Assembly (NCBI GenBank): GCA_015680685.1
Contig: MNCI01013900.1
Span: forward strand, 434,128-498,127
Source: Gnetum montanum
Lineage: Eukaryota; Streptophyta; Gnetopsida; Gnetales; Gnetaceae
Direction: 5' to 3'
Length of the DNA: 64,000 nt
Position numbers and translations under genes: made by a program. The notes under the pieces were generated by a model, which searched no databases, was not told the DNA's origin, and was given only the letters and a program-made list of their open reading frames with translations. Below are positions 35,159 to 47,560 of this stretch, in pieces. Within the stretch, counting starts at the first letter, position 1. Every line of letters begins with the position of its first letter.

Positions 35159-38100
35159 CTTCTGGGGTACATGTGTAGGGTTCTAGTAGAGGACCTTATC
35201 TCCTTGTCAAAGTTTTACTTTCCTTATTCTAAGGTCATGAAATTGCTTGCTGAATTCCTTATGCACCTCATTCAAAGATAGGGCCACTAATCGATTTTCA
35301 TCTAGCATGTTCAAGTTGATCAATCTTTCTTTCTATGCTAGACTTAGATCAAGATTCAAATCACAGGCTGTTGAGAGTGTACAAAGCTCAAATTGAATCA
35401 AGAGCATTAGAAGTTTTCTATACTCTAACTCATAAGGAGAGTAGCCAATATGAAGTTTCCATGAAGTCAACTACTACTATGATATATGTGTTTTTATTGG
35501 ACATAGGTGTGATGGGACCCATGAAGTTAGCACCCCATTTGTCAAAAGGTTTTAGTGGTTGAATCCACTATTGAGGACCTTCCATGCAAGTAGTCATCCC
35601 CCCATCTCATTGACAATGTTCACAAGATCGAACAAACTAGTGGACATCCCTAAATATTGCAAGCCAATAGCATCCTACCATCAGGATTTTTATAGTCGTG
35701 AGTCTCCCTACATAATGGCCTCTACAAGGTCCTTCATGAGCATCCTAGAGAATGCACAATTGATCTTTGTCAAGGACACACTAACAAATGAAGCCATCTA
35801 CACACACCTTGTAGAGGTATCCATTGATTTTCATGAAATATTTGGCCCAATGAAGAAATTGTTGCTTCTTTCTAAAGTCAAGATCTTGTGGCACCTCCTA
35901 CATGAGAAGATAAGTAAGGATGCCATTATACCATGTTGTGTCTATGGGTGTTTGTTCATTTATTGCTCCTATAAAGAGAAGTTTATCTAAAAACTAATCA
36001 AAGAGCAGGCTCTCCTCCTCTTTATTATCCCATCTTAAGCAAGAGAGATGGTCAATGACCATATTCTTGATACCTTTTTGATCTACCATTGTGAGATCAA
36101 ATTCTTGCAAGATCATGGGCCACCATATGACAAAAGGGTTCATCGTTGGCTTGTTCATGAGGAAGTTGATTTCACTATGGTTCATGTGCACAAATACTTT
36201 GTAACTATGCAGCTAGTACCTAAACTCTTCTAGAGCATACACCATAGCCATTAGTTCTTTTTCCATGATGGTGTAATTTAACTATGCTCCCACAATGCTT
36301 TGGCTCATACAATTTATGTAATATGGATGTTTCTTATCATCCATCTATGTGAGCACTACTCCCAAGGTGTAGTTAGATGCATCCATCATGATGTGGAAGG
36401 GTCTAGACTAGTCTAGTGCTCATAGGATTGGTATTTCTACAAGTTTCTCCTTTAATTTTTGGAATGCATGTTCACATTCATTAGTCTAGATGAAAGGTGC
36501 ATCTTTCTTTGTAAGATCTACCAATAATTTTGTGATCTTTAAAAAATTCTCTATGAATCACTGATAGTAGCTAGTGTATCCAAGAAATCACCAAACATTT
36601 TTAACTATCTCTGGTTGGCAAGTTATTCCTTGGATGATCCTTATCGTTTCTAGGTCTACCTCAATCCCTTTTTGTAAACTTTGGTCCCCTAGAACAATGC
36701 CTTCTTGAACCATGAGATGGCTCTTTTGCCAATTGAGCCACAAGTTTGTTTTAACACATCTCTTCAATACTTGCTCAAGGTGGTCCAAGGCTTGCTCAAA
36801 CATAGCTTCATAGGTGGAAAAGTCATCCATGAAGAGTTCCATACCACTACCAATCTATTGTTGAAAGATACTAAGGACTAGGTGTTGAAATGTTGTAGGG
36901 GCATTGCATAGACCAAAGGGCATCTTACATTATGCAAAAGTCCCCCAGGGACTCATGAATGTTATCTTGGTCTAATCTTTTGGTGCAATTTGGATTTGGT
37001 TATAGCCACTATAATCATGCAAGAATCTATAATAATAATGCCTAAATATGGTGTCCAACACCTAATCCGCAAATGGCAATGGGAAATTATCTTTAAACAT
37101 TGCCATATTTAACAACTTCAAGTCAATTCAGACCTGCCATTTGCCACCTTTCTTTAGCACGATTACTAGTTGACTAACCCCACTCACTATTCATGATGGA
37201 ATAGATGAACCTCACCTTGAGGAGTTGTTCAATTTCCTCCTTGATAATCTACTTTAATTTGGGATTCAACCACCTTTGTGGCTACCTTCTAGGCTTCAAT
37301 GGCTAGGTCAGTGTAAATGTGATGCTAGCATATTCTTGAATCAATTCCTATTAGCTCAGTATATGACCAAGCAAAGATTGTTGGCCATTTTTTATCTACC
37401 TTTAACAACTTTCCTTTTTGTTTATGAGCAAGTTTGGCATTAATTATGACTAGTTTACCATTATATAAAAATGCATATTCTATACTAACCAGTAAATTTT
37501 TTAGCTCTAGAGGCTCTTGCTTAAAGTTATCAGGGATTTTCAACTCTCCCCAATAGGTGTCATCATCTTTTTTAGAGAGTTGGAAATGAACTTATTCAAG
37601 TTTGTCCATGCCTTTAACATAAGCACATATTAGCCTCTCAATTGGTTCCATGCATAATGTGCTACTATCTAAGTCAAATATCATCCACTAGATGCCCTCC
37701 TATTATGTGGATACTGTGAATATTAATTTCTTGTACACATTGATTGCATGCTTTAATGTATGTACTTTTGATGGGCTAAATATTTTGCATGCAATTGCAT
37801 CCATTATCACTATACATAATGCATGGAATATGCTTTTTCTCTATTTTTACTAATTCATTTTCTTTGGATATTTATAGAGAGAGGTCCCTTATGCCCATAT
37901 GTGCATCAACAATGCTTAACCAAGCTCTTCCCATAATGATGGAGAAGTCACTTTTGTAGTTTTCAACCTTGATCACTAGAAAATCAGTAGGATAGGACCA
38001 CCCACAAACTTTGGTCACAATGTCCTCTACTAATCCCAAAGGAAAAATAATTGATTGATCTACCAATTCTAAATGAATGTTGCTCTTCTTGAAAGATGGT

Positions 38101-38230
38101 AGGTTCCAAGTCTTATACATGTCATGGGAGATGAGATTAACTCCAAAACCATAGTCAAGAAGAGCCTTGCATGGCTCATGTCCAATGATCTACAAGTAAA
38201 TGAGTGGACTTCCTAGGTCAGATCTTTTTA
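35159..38230 (-). pseudogene. pol: R4 pol, integrase core deleted, broken
   Basis: Read on minus from 38230. Protease is at 38200-37330 (SNIHLELVDQSI, PLGLVEDI, FSIIMGRAWLS); the active-site triplet is Asp-Tyr-Gly. RT is at about 37260-36590, including VELFMDDFSTYEAMFEQALD with the catalytic Asp pair intact, then WLNWQKSHLMVQEGI. RNase H is at about 36400-35990 (HMNHSEINFLMNKP, with Asp changed to Asn). The integrase zinc region is at about 35830-35560 (VEDPQ...). After GTTGACTTCATGG at about 35460 the sequence jumps to ACTTCATATTGGCTACTCT, which in R2 lies past the catalytic core, so both core Asp-bearing motifs are gone except the first. The C-part runs to 35159. Stops are scattered. Confidence 0.8.
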
Positions 38231-40754
38231 TGGAAAGATTGCTAGCCTTGATCTAGTCAAAAACAACATGAGTTAGCATTATAGTGCGAATCCAAGGTAG
38301 AAGATAGTTTGAAGGACACTTGAAGATATTTGATGTAGAGGATGAGGGTATTGGAGATGTAGGACAATCAACTGAACTAGATTGTGGGGGTTGAAGAGCA
38401 TTGCTAGGTTAGAAGAAAGGTCTTTTTCTAGACTGATTATTTGAACCACTTGGCTAGAAAGCTGGTTGTGAATGTACAACCCTCGTAGCATTTTTTTTTT
38501 TTTGCAAGTGTGAAGGAATATCACCCTACATGGATGGAGTAGAAGGTAATTGGATTGAAGGTGAAGGTATCTGTGCAAATTGATGTAGAGGGTGATATGG
38601 ATATGGGTTTTTCCCTGGAGTAGATGGTGAATGTGTTCAGTGGTACTCTAGAGGGTAATAGTAATGCTGAAATGAGGTATGGCTTGTAGAACTCCTTGGA
38701 AAGAAAGATTGCTAAACATAGTACCCATATGGATCTGCTTGTCTATAAGGGTATTATTGCCTTGGTAGTGGCATTTCCCATGATTGTGGTTGGTACCACT
38801 ATTAGTATTGTTCATAAGGTTGTGAAGGAGTTCCACTTGGGTAATAAGCTTATTGTTGTTAGTGGAACTACCTTGGATTTCCTTAAGGATAAGGCAATAA
38901 TTTAGGTGCTTACATATGTGCTAGTTAAGGATTCAAGGCATACATCCTAGACTGTTCTAAGTGTGACACCACAGGGCAACATCCCTTTGGATGTTCATAT
39001 TAACAAATGTCACAATTAGTTTCATCATCAAAGTTGGTTTCCACAACTTCCACTATGGTTGCAACTTTGCCCTTACCTCTTTAGTAGGCACATTTAGCTT
39101 CTTTTCACCTTCTGTGATTACAATCACTATTTTGCTTTTTGGATTCTTGAGTGATCTTCATAGCAGTTTGAAATCTTTCATCCAAAGAGTCCCATAATTT
39201 ATCAACCTTTGCTAAAATATCATAAATAGATTTTTGGATTAGCAAGGTTTTCCTATTTACCACTTCATCGAGCAATGACTCCTTCTTGTCACAAAATCAA
39301 ACCTCCCATTTTCTTATGCAAGGGTCTCTATTATACTTTTCTGTACTTTCCTTTTTTTGTAGCTCACCTTCTTCTTTTTCTACCTACTCAATTAGCCTTT
39401 GGATCTAATGAGCTACTAGTTTAGACAATCTTCCTTGGGCACACACCCTAAGGGTTCTTCTAGTTTCTACTCTGAGCCCATCTATAATGTGGCAAAGTTG
39501 TTCCCTCTAAGAATAACCATGGCCAAGGCATTAGTGTAAGAGTGAATAGTATCTACCCATGGTGTCATCCAAAGGTTCATGTATTCCCTGTTTACAACCT
39601 TGGATTTGCCTTCTTGAATTAGACACTCTAGAGTATATATGATATTTATCATTGAATAACTCCAACATGGTACTCCATCTATAGATAAATTCTAGCTCCA
39701 AGGACTAGTACCAGCTTTTAGCTTCCTTGATGAGTGTCCTAGGGAAGAGCTTGAAGTTCTAGAATTTATTTTCTATGTTCTATAAAGCATAGGCATCATG
39801 GAAATATTGTAGATATGTCTGTGAGTCAGAATTATATCCCCCCTTAAATCTTGGAATATTATTCATGTCTAAGCACTTAATCTAACTATCTTTCATATGC
39901 TTGGTTGGAATTCTAACCACCTCGAAAATGTTGAGCATACTTCGAGTCACCAATAGAGGTTCATCATCATCACTATGTTGATGATGCCAATGATAGTTTT
40001 GACTACCCCTTTGACCTTGGTGGACTTCATAGTCATTGTTGTCTCATTGGTCACCTTCATCATAATTATTTTGATGGTGACTTCTATGAGAATTATCAGA
40101 TGAAGAGGAATGTTTGGAATTAGATGAAGAGGATGGAGAGGAAGATGGACCACCACCACTACCATAGTGTTTGCCACCACATTTTCACTCATTACAATCA
40201 CAATCCTTAGATCCCTTGCCATTGCAATGCTTGTTGGAGTCCCTACCTTGGCTATCACATTTTCCTAAACCTAGTTTATGAATAGTGGATTGCAAGTTCA
40301 AGGTTACACCCTCATCACTAGTAACAGGGGGTGGAGAATCTTCATGCTGAGAACCTTCAAAGGAAGGATCCTAATTGTCATCTTGATCTAGTAGGAATAA
40401 GGGATTAGTAAAATGTTTTCCCTTTGTAGCCTCATAGAGCTTCTCCTGATGTCAATCTTGCTTGCCTTGTGTTTCAGTGGGACAATATTTTTGAGTATCA
40501 TAACTATTCACAATGTATTTCTCTTGAAGATCTATGATGCCCAAATTTTTAAGGGTTTGAAACAACATCCCAAGCATAGATCAATCGGGGGGCAAGACAA
40601 TGGTGCCCTCCATATCACACCATTACAACTATTCATCCTAATGTAGGATGAAGGTGAAGTCCAATACATACTCGTCTAGATGAGTATATACCACTTTGCA
40701 CTCCTATGGGATTGATGGTTTAACATCTTCATGTCTATGGAAAGAAGAAGACAT
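38231..40754 (-). pseudogene. gag: R4 gag, broken
   Basis: The start is probably ATG 40754-40752 (MSSSFHRHEDVKP), about 140 bases after the primer-binding site. A charged N-terminal region is followed by the capsid-like core around 39900-39400 (NIPRFKGGYN, then LFPRTLIKEAKSWYWSLE, then FNDKYHIYSRVSN), a Glu/Lys-rich linker and the zinc knuckle at 39014-38979 (CDIC*YEHPKGC, with all four ligands kept and a stop in place of Gln). A Pro/Gln/Tyr-rich linker leads into protease. The frame at 40258-39947 is a shadow in another frame. Confidence 0.75.
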
Positions 40755-40878
40755 TTTGCAAAATGAATAAAATTATCAGTGTGCTTAGTAGTTAGATGTT
40801 GTTGAGAGTGATGTTGACCTTGAGTTCCAACAATATGAATAATATTCACTAATCCTAGATAGCACACTTTTCAACAAA

Positions 40879-40896
40879 CAATGTTCTTGATGCCAA
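40879..40896 (-). promoter_or_regulatory. R4 primer-binding site, partly deleted
   Basis: On minus, directly after the 5' LTR: TTGGCATCAAGAACATTG. The first nine bases equal TTGGCGCCG after three transitions; the following TTGCCGG of the canonical site is missing. It would not prime well now. Confidence 0.55.
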
Positions 40897-41782
40897 TGAT
40901 GAGCGGCGAGGTACCCCTACGCCTAACCATACGAATCACAAAGTGTTCACACGTGATCCGGTCAAATTCCATGGACTTTATCTTTTCCAGTTCACTAGTC
41001 TTCTAGGAAGTAAATCTTGCTTTAAGGCTATTCATTTTCTTCCCAATTACACTTGTGATGTGCACTAGTATGATTAAGTATAATTGAGGTATTTGATTTT
41101 TATCATTTTGTATTTTATGTTTCAATGCTTAAAGAGAAATAAAGTACTTGGACCAACTAATTTAATTTAATTGATTAACTAATGTCTAACTAGTCATAAC
41201 ATAAGCATTTGGTCCCACTTTCTGTACATGTCTTAAACCCACGTATCCACTGTTGGGTGACCATGTGCTGCACTACTGGGTGTACCAAGTAATAACACTA
41301 CTGGGATTACCAAGTGAATATGTCCTATGTTCAAAGTGATCATACTTATGTGTTTAATCTATCTTGCTTAATTGGTTTATTAACTTAATTATTGGAAAAT
41401 ATTTAATAAATAATTAAAAACATTAAATTCATAAATAAAATATTTAATCTATCCAAGGTGTTACAAGGTTTATCAAAAAGCTCATCTTTATTGCCACACA
41501 CACTGTCGTGCTCAAGTACAATAATGCTCAAATAAATATCCATACACTCAAAGACTCCTGCTGTGGGCACTTAGGAGGAAAATTCTAACTCTCAAATAAG
41601 CAAACTGCATGAGATTCATTGCTAAAAAATCTCGATTGCCATAAATGTGGCTAGTGGATGCATATTTCTAGTCAAATATAGACACTGTGTTGACAGGGCC
41701 TCGTAAATGCATGATATGATGCATCAATAGGGCCTTGTCAACAAGGCCTTATCAACGTAGCCAACCAAACTATGACTCATCA
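40897..41782 (-). repeat. R4 5' LTR
   Basis: This 886 bp repeat pairs with 33212-34165. The TATA box position carries TATTTCTA (plus, near 41664), so the box is damaged. It keeps the U5 end block CGAGGTACCCCTACGCC (plus). The flank ATATT is the right target site. Confidence 0.9.
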
Positions 41783-44700
41783 ATATTATATGAGTTGTTC
41801 AAGCTACCAATATTCATTCTAGGAAATTATATAGAAGACATGTTCAAGTTACACGTCTATTGTACTCATGAGTTATTACTACTAATGTATTTTGCATAAG
41901 TTGATTTGTTTGACAAATTATTTGAGTCTATATAAACATAATAAAATGTCAATATATATTTTTAATAGTTGAAGTGAATTTTCATAAATTAAGAAGATGA
42001 TTTTACTCACTTGTCTTTTATCAACCAAAAAAGCTTCCTTCCATTTTGCTTCATAAATGAATATGATGTTCTATTAATAAATAAGAAAAATATAGGCACA
42101 TTACATCTTGAATACATAGTTTACCTTGATTTCCATGACTAAACCTCAATAGTAATATTTATATGCTAGTTGTTATGTACTCTTACTATAACATGTACTC
42201 ATGATATAATTCTAAATCTTAGTTGTTGTGCAATCTTGGCTTATGCTTGAGACAAACTAGAAGAAGGGTATGTTCTATTGGTGGATTGAGAGTTACTCCC
42301 CTCTAGCAACAAGGTTTGATAATCATGTTAACCTTCACAAGGTTGCATGCTAAAACAAACCACCTTATATTTGGAAAAACTATATGTGCATTTGATTATG
42401 AGGACATTGATTGTAAGGCTTAGATGCAATTCCTTCCATCACTTTCCCACTTAATTTTAGATGAAACTAAGTAGTGGATTTTCCTTTATGTAATACGGGT
42501 GATTTCCATACTAGAGTCAAGTCCTAGGGAAGACAAATTAAGGGAATCCTTGAGGACCAACTTTAAAGTTAAGGAGATATCCTTCCTAAAGCTTCAATGC
42601 GACTTAACAAATGAACCTACAAGGTTGATGATGTTGTGGAGCACTTAGAAGTGTCCTCATAGCTTCTAGTGATGGTGCTCAAGCATAAGAGTTATGGCTA
42701 GTCCTCCATGGTAGCAAATCACCTTTTTGGAAATTCTAGGATAGAACTTATCCATGATGGTTAGAGGTCATTTCCTGGTAAGCATACTAGCATTCTATAC
42801 CAAGCAAGACAACAGTTTAACTACCCATGAAGGCCATCTAGAGATGGATATCAAGAATGGTCCATTCTAAAGCTACCCTTGTATGAAATAGACTCTTATC
42901 TAGTGCTAAGTAATGTGAAAGGATAGTGCCATTATGAAAACATTGTTCTATGACTTGGAATCTTGTAATTTGGATCTCAATGTAGATTAATTAATCAAGC
43001 CCAAATATTGTAATTGTTAATTAAGTTGCTTATGTGCAAAGTTTGTTTTAGCTTTGATGTGCTAAGCTTCTACCAAATGAACAAACTGAATTATGAATGC
43101 ATGTTCAATGATGAACACTATAGATATATGAGATACCTTCTCTTAGCTACAAAGCATGGGGCACTTTTACTTTGTTGTAACCTAGGATAATTAAGGAATT
43201 ATATAATGGAATATAATTTTTAATTAATAACCATTAGACAATTAAGTAATTTCATCCCTATAATGACCAACCAACATCTTAATACCAAGCATGATACTCA
43301 TTTGATTTAATGATGTTTTTAAAAAAGTGCCAATACACTTGCAATTCATTTGGGAACTATATTCATGCAAAGATAAAAACACATTGTAAAATGGATTTGT
43401 CTTATTAATAAACTTAAATTTGGTATCATTAGTAGATTGATGGTATGATAAAGTTTTAAGAAGCTCATAGTGATCAACCAAAGATCATAATTAGGGGTCT
43501 ACTATATCATGATTCGCTCTCTTCAATAGCCTTTGATTATGTAGAGTCCTAGTCTTGACAAAAATTTGTCTAGATCTTGCCCTAGGTATGTGGGACATAA
43601 TGTTTGAAGAACAACATAATAGAATCTTATTATAGCTATTATATCTGATTGAAAATCATTGATTTGAAGTCAAGAAGATTAATTAAGTTTCATACTCATG
43701 CATTAAATTTCTTGAGGAAAAGTACTATAGCCTAAGAGGCTATTACACCCTTTAAACATACAATCAAGGTTTGCACTGCAATGATTTCAATTATGATTTC
43801 TTATTGAATTTTATTTATCAAAGCTTATGTCTTACAATAGCGTTGGAATAATTTTAATTGCTTCTCAACTATTAGACTAGCATGTTCTTTTTCAACAACT
43901 CTCTAAATATTTTAGCAAGGATTAACTTTTATGTGCACGTACCTGTAAGTGATTCACGTATGTCTAACATTTAAATAAGGAATGGTTTTTCTCATATAGT
44001 ATAATTAGGTGAGCCAAAGTAGAATGTTCTTTTTCAAAAAATAAAAAAATAAATTTAGTTCATCCTATAAAAATAAAAATGAGAAAGAAGTTAAATCCAT
44101 GTGCTTAAATTAGCAAATTCCCATAATAGTATATTAAAGTAGAAGGAGAAAATGAAGGAAAAAGACCATGAACCAACTAGAACAATTCTCTTCCATTTAA
44201 AAGATTAATACCAAGCTATTTTCATTTCAATCATGGCATGAAGCAGTTTCCATTTCAAGTACAATAAGAAGGCATTCTCTGTCAAACATCTACGAAACAT
44301 TGATCAGTTCCAATATAGAGACCACTTTCTAGAAAGCATGAAAAGAATATAATGAAAAACTTAAAAATGAACTAGTAGGAGCATTAAGCTAAACAATTAA
44401 TAAATACCAATTGAGGCTAAAATTTTTACATGGAAGGAGCAATGATGGTTGATTAAAACCCAAAGACCTTTTGAAGTTTTCAAAAGTGAAAAAACTTAAA
44501 CTATTCCTTACTACTAGACTCAAGCTCTTCCAACTTATGCTTGGAATAGCCAAAATTAAATGTCAATTGCATTCTGCTTGATTTATATTTTTCTTCTTCA
44601 TCTTTTATTTTTTTTCAATTGCATTATGATGCAAGAGACACTTCTAATAGAGTGTTTAAAGACCACCTAATATTTTACAAGCACATGAGAACCAATCACA

Positions 44701-45479
44701 AGACCATACATTTTACTTAGTTGCAAAGGAAGCTGCTTGCAACTAAAATTGATCATATTACAAAATCTTATCAATAATAGTGTATTATAGGATATGTATT
44801 CAACATATTAATGATATCAAAATAACAAAGCAAAGAAAAAATGTCAAATAACATGTTGCTTGATGGTAATGACTCATTGCTTGCATCCTACATGTCACAA
44901 TTTTAACCATGATATCTTATATTGAGCTATACATGAATTGTTAAAAGATAATCCATTTTTATCAATTAAATAATAATAATAATATAGAAAAATATTTTTA
45001 TTTTAAGAACTATGACCAATGGATTTTGAAATGATTAATGTAAGCTTGTTGGTATCTTAGTTTACACTTCTTGAATAACAATGAATTGTACTAGGAATAG
45101 ACATTCAAATCAAATTTATTCTTGATTTTCAGTTAATTGAGGTAAACATCCCATCCTAATTTCTACCAATTTTAAATAATGCAATTCAAATTCTATCGGC
45201 TCATTTTCAATCCTATTTAAACTTTTAACCTCAATAGTTAAAATTAAATGTGTTGAATAGTCAATTTCCAATTTACATGCTTAAAATCATGCTTTTCAAA
45301 ATATTAGCCACCAGATATTGAATTATGTATTTAGAGTCCATAACTCAATTAGCATGTTCCCAAAAAAAACATTAAGAAATCATTTCAACATACAAACAAA
45401 CTAATAGAACAATGTCACCAATCCCTGAATGTCGAATTCCACACAAAAGTATCTTGTTAGATTCTGCTAAATCAAAAAG
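41783..45479. other. Unidentified DNA between R4 and R5
   Basis: No domain was recognised on either strand. The part 42260-42960 on plus has a somewhat coding-like texture in broken frames (for example KLRESLRTNFKVKEISFLKL) but no family can be named. The frame at 43481-43242 on minus has no known motif. The rest is AT-rich. Confidence 0.4.
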
Positions 45480-47560
45480 ACAATGAGGATTCTCCCTTTG
45501 GGAGTTCTCAACATGAATACTCTCCATTCCTTAACTCCAATGAAGAGGACTTAAACCAAAATTTACAATCCGCTATCAACAATGTTGGTTCAGGTAAGAG
45601 TGGGTCCCATGATCATGTCAGCTCTAAAAGTGGGAGTCAAGGTAGGGGCTTGGACAAGCATCATGGTGATGATAAATCTAATGATCATGGTCATAACGAG
45701 TGGAGAGGATGTGGTAGACATCGTGATGGTCATAGTCCTCCTCCCTCTTTGTGCTCTTCATCTGCATCTTCTTCCTCCTCTAAATCTAACTAAAACCATA
45801 GAGGATTAAACCATGATGGAGGTGAACAATAGGACAACAATGATTGTAGGCACTACAATGAATGAAGGGGTAGCAAAAAACATCATAGGCATCATTGAAA
45901 TCATGATGATGATGAGCCTTTTCTTACAACTTATAATATGTTAAACATTGTAGAGGTTGTGAAAATTCCAACCAGGCATGTGAAAGATAGCAAATCCAAA
46001 GGTTGGATATGAATAATATCTCTAGATTTGAGGGGGGATATAACTTATATCCATAGACCCATCTTTAAAAATTTCACAATGCTTGTGCCTTGCAAAGCAT
46101 TGAAAATGATTGGCAGAAAGTTAAGCTATTTCCTAGGATACTCATAAGAGAAGTCAAAACTTGGTATAGCTCCTTGGAGTAAGAATCAATCCATAGATGA
46201 AGTAAGATGCTTGAGTTGTTTAATGACAAATTTTAGACATACTCTTGATTGTCCAACTTAAGAAAGTAAATCTAAGATTGGAAATAAGGAACACATGAAC
46301 CCTTGGATGTAGCCATGGATCAATATTATTCTCTCCTGCACAGATGTTTTGGCCATGGTTATTCTCAATGGGAATAGCTTCGCCATATCATAAATGGGCT
46401 CTGATTAGAAACATGGAGAACTCTTGGGATCTATGCTCAAGGGAGATTGTTAGAAATTAGAGCCTATTAGATCCAAAGTTTGATTGATAAGGTTGCAAAA
46501 GAAGAAGAAGAGTTGAGGAAATGGCAAGGTGTTGAGGAATATAACTAGGACCCTTTCATCAGAAAAAGGGATGTTCACTTCTATGACAGTGAGGGGGAGG
46601 CACCACTTGATGAAGTGGTGCAATAAAAAACCTTGCCAATTCAAAAATTTGTTTCCAAAATTTTGGCCAAGATGGACAAAATGTAAGGCTCTTTGGAAGA
46701 AAATTTTCAAATTGCTTTGAAAATTGTAGAGGAATCCAAAGAGCAAAGTAGTAATCATGATTGCAAGAGAAGGAAGGAAGCTAAACATGCCTACCAAAGG
46801 GGTAAGGGTAGGTCATTATAGTATAAGAGGTTGTGGAGTTAGAGTCAGATGATGATGATGGATGTGACATCTAACAATATGAACATCCTAAGGGATGTTG
46901 CCTTGTTGTATCACATTTGTAGAAGTCTGGGATATATGCTTTGAATACTAGGCAAGTAAGAAGGAAAGCACCCAGAATATTACCTTATCCTTAAGGAAAT
47001 CTCAAGCAATTCCACCAACAACAAGCTTATTATCCAAGTGGAGCTCCACCACAATCATTTGAGTAGTACCCCTATAGGCAGCCAAAACCATATAGGTACT
47101 ATGTTTAGCAACCCATGTATCCACATGACTCTTCTAGTCATGCTTCATTACAACATTACTACTACCCTCTAGAGTATTACAAAGCTTATTCTCTATCTCC
47201 TAGAGAAGAATCCATATTTCATTAGTACCCTCCTCATCCATCTATGCATGTTCCTCCATCCTCAACCCAATTACTGCCTACTCCATCAATGCAAGATGAA
47301 CTTCTAGCCCAACCACAACAACATAATGCTATTAGGGTTGTTGACTTACAACTAGTTCCTTAGCTAAGTGGTTTGAAACCCAAACCTTAAAAATGATCCC
47401 CTTTTTTGAACCAATAGTCCTACAAAGCCCTTACTAACTCATGAAACTAGTTGTCCTATGTCTCATTTATCCTTTACATCTATTCGTTATGAGAACCCTT
47501 TAAATAAAACACCTCCCTAGATCTACATAGTCATGTTAACCCACATCGTATCTGATTAGA
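45480..47560 (+). pseudogene. gag: R5 gag, broken
   Basis: The N-terminal part is rich in Gly, His, Ser, Asp and Arg (SGKSGSHDHVSSKSGSQGRG, then RHRDGHSPPPSLCSSSASSS), then comes the core near 45950-46330, the charged segment near 46490-46800 (EEEEL..WQGVEEYN) and the zinc knuckle at 46863-46898, reading CDI*QYEHPKGC with the second Cys turned into a stop. A Pro/Gln/Tyr-rich linker to 47560 follows. The start codon region is not identifiable. Confidence 0.7.

Larger units (their letters stand above)
33212..41782 (-). mobile_element. R4: Ty3/gypsy element with both LTRs, internally deleted
   Basis: LTRs at 33212-34165 and 40897-41782 have ends TGATGA/TCATCA. Flanking 5-mers GTATT and ATATT differ by one transition, a good target-site duplication. 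Read on minus: 5' LTR, primer-binding site, gag, protease, RT, RNase H, integrase without its catalytic core, aORF C-part, purine tract, 3' LTR. The spacer and aORF N-part seen in R2 are gone. The two LTRs differ at roughly one base in eight over their first 250 bases (counted by eye), so insertion is old. Confidence 0.9.

Noticed and set aside
34731-35281. Several overlapping plus-strand frames up to 151 codons
   Set aside because: They lie antisense to the R4 aORF and are partly made by the duplicated stretch around the N at 35077.
40413-40646. 77-codon plus frame
   Set aside because: It is antisense to the N-terminal part of R4 gag.
42260-42960. Possible decayed host gene
   Set aside because: The coding-like texture is weak and no family, motif or splice pattern could be supported, so it is left as unidentified DNA.
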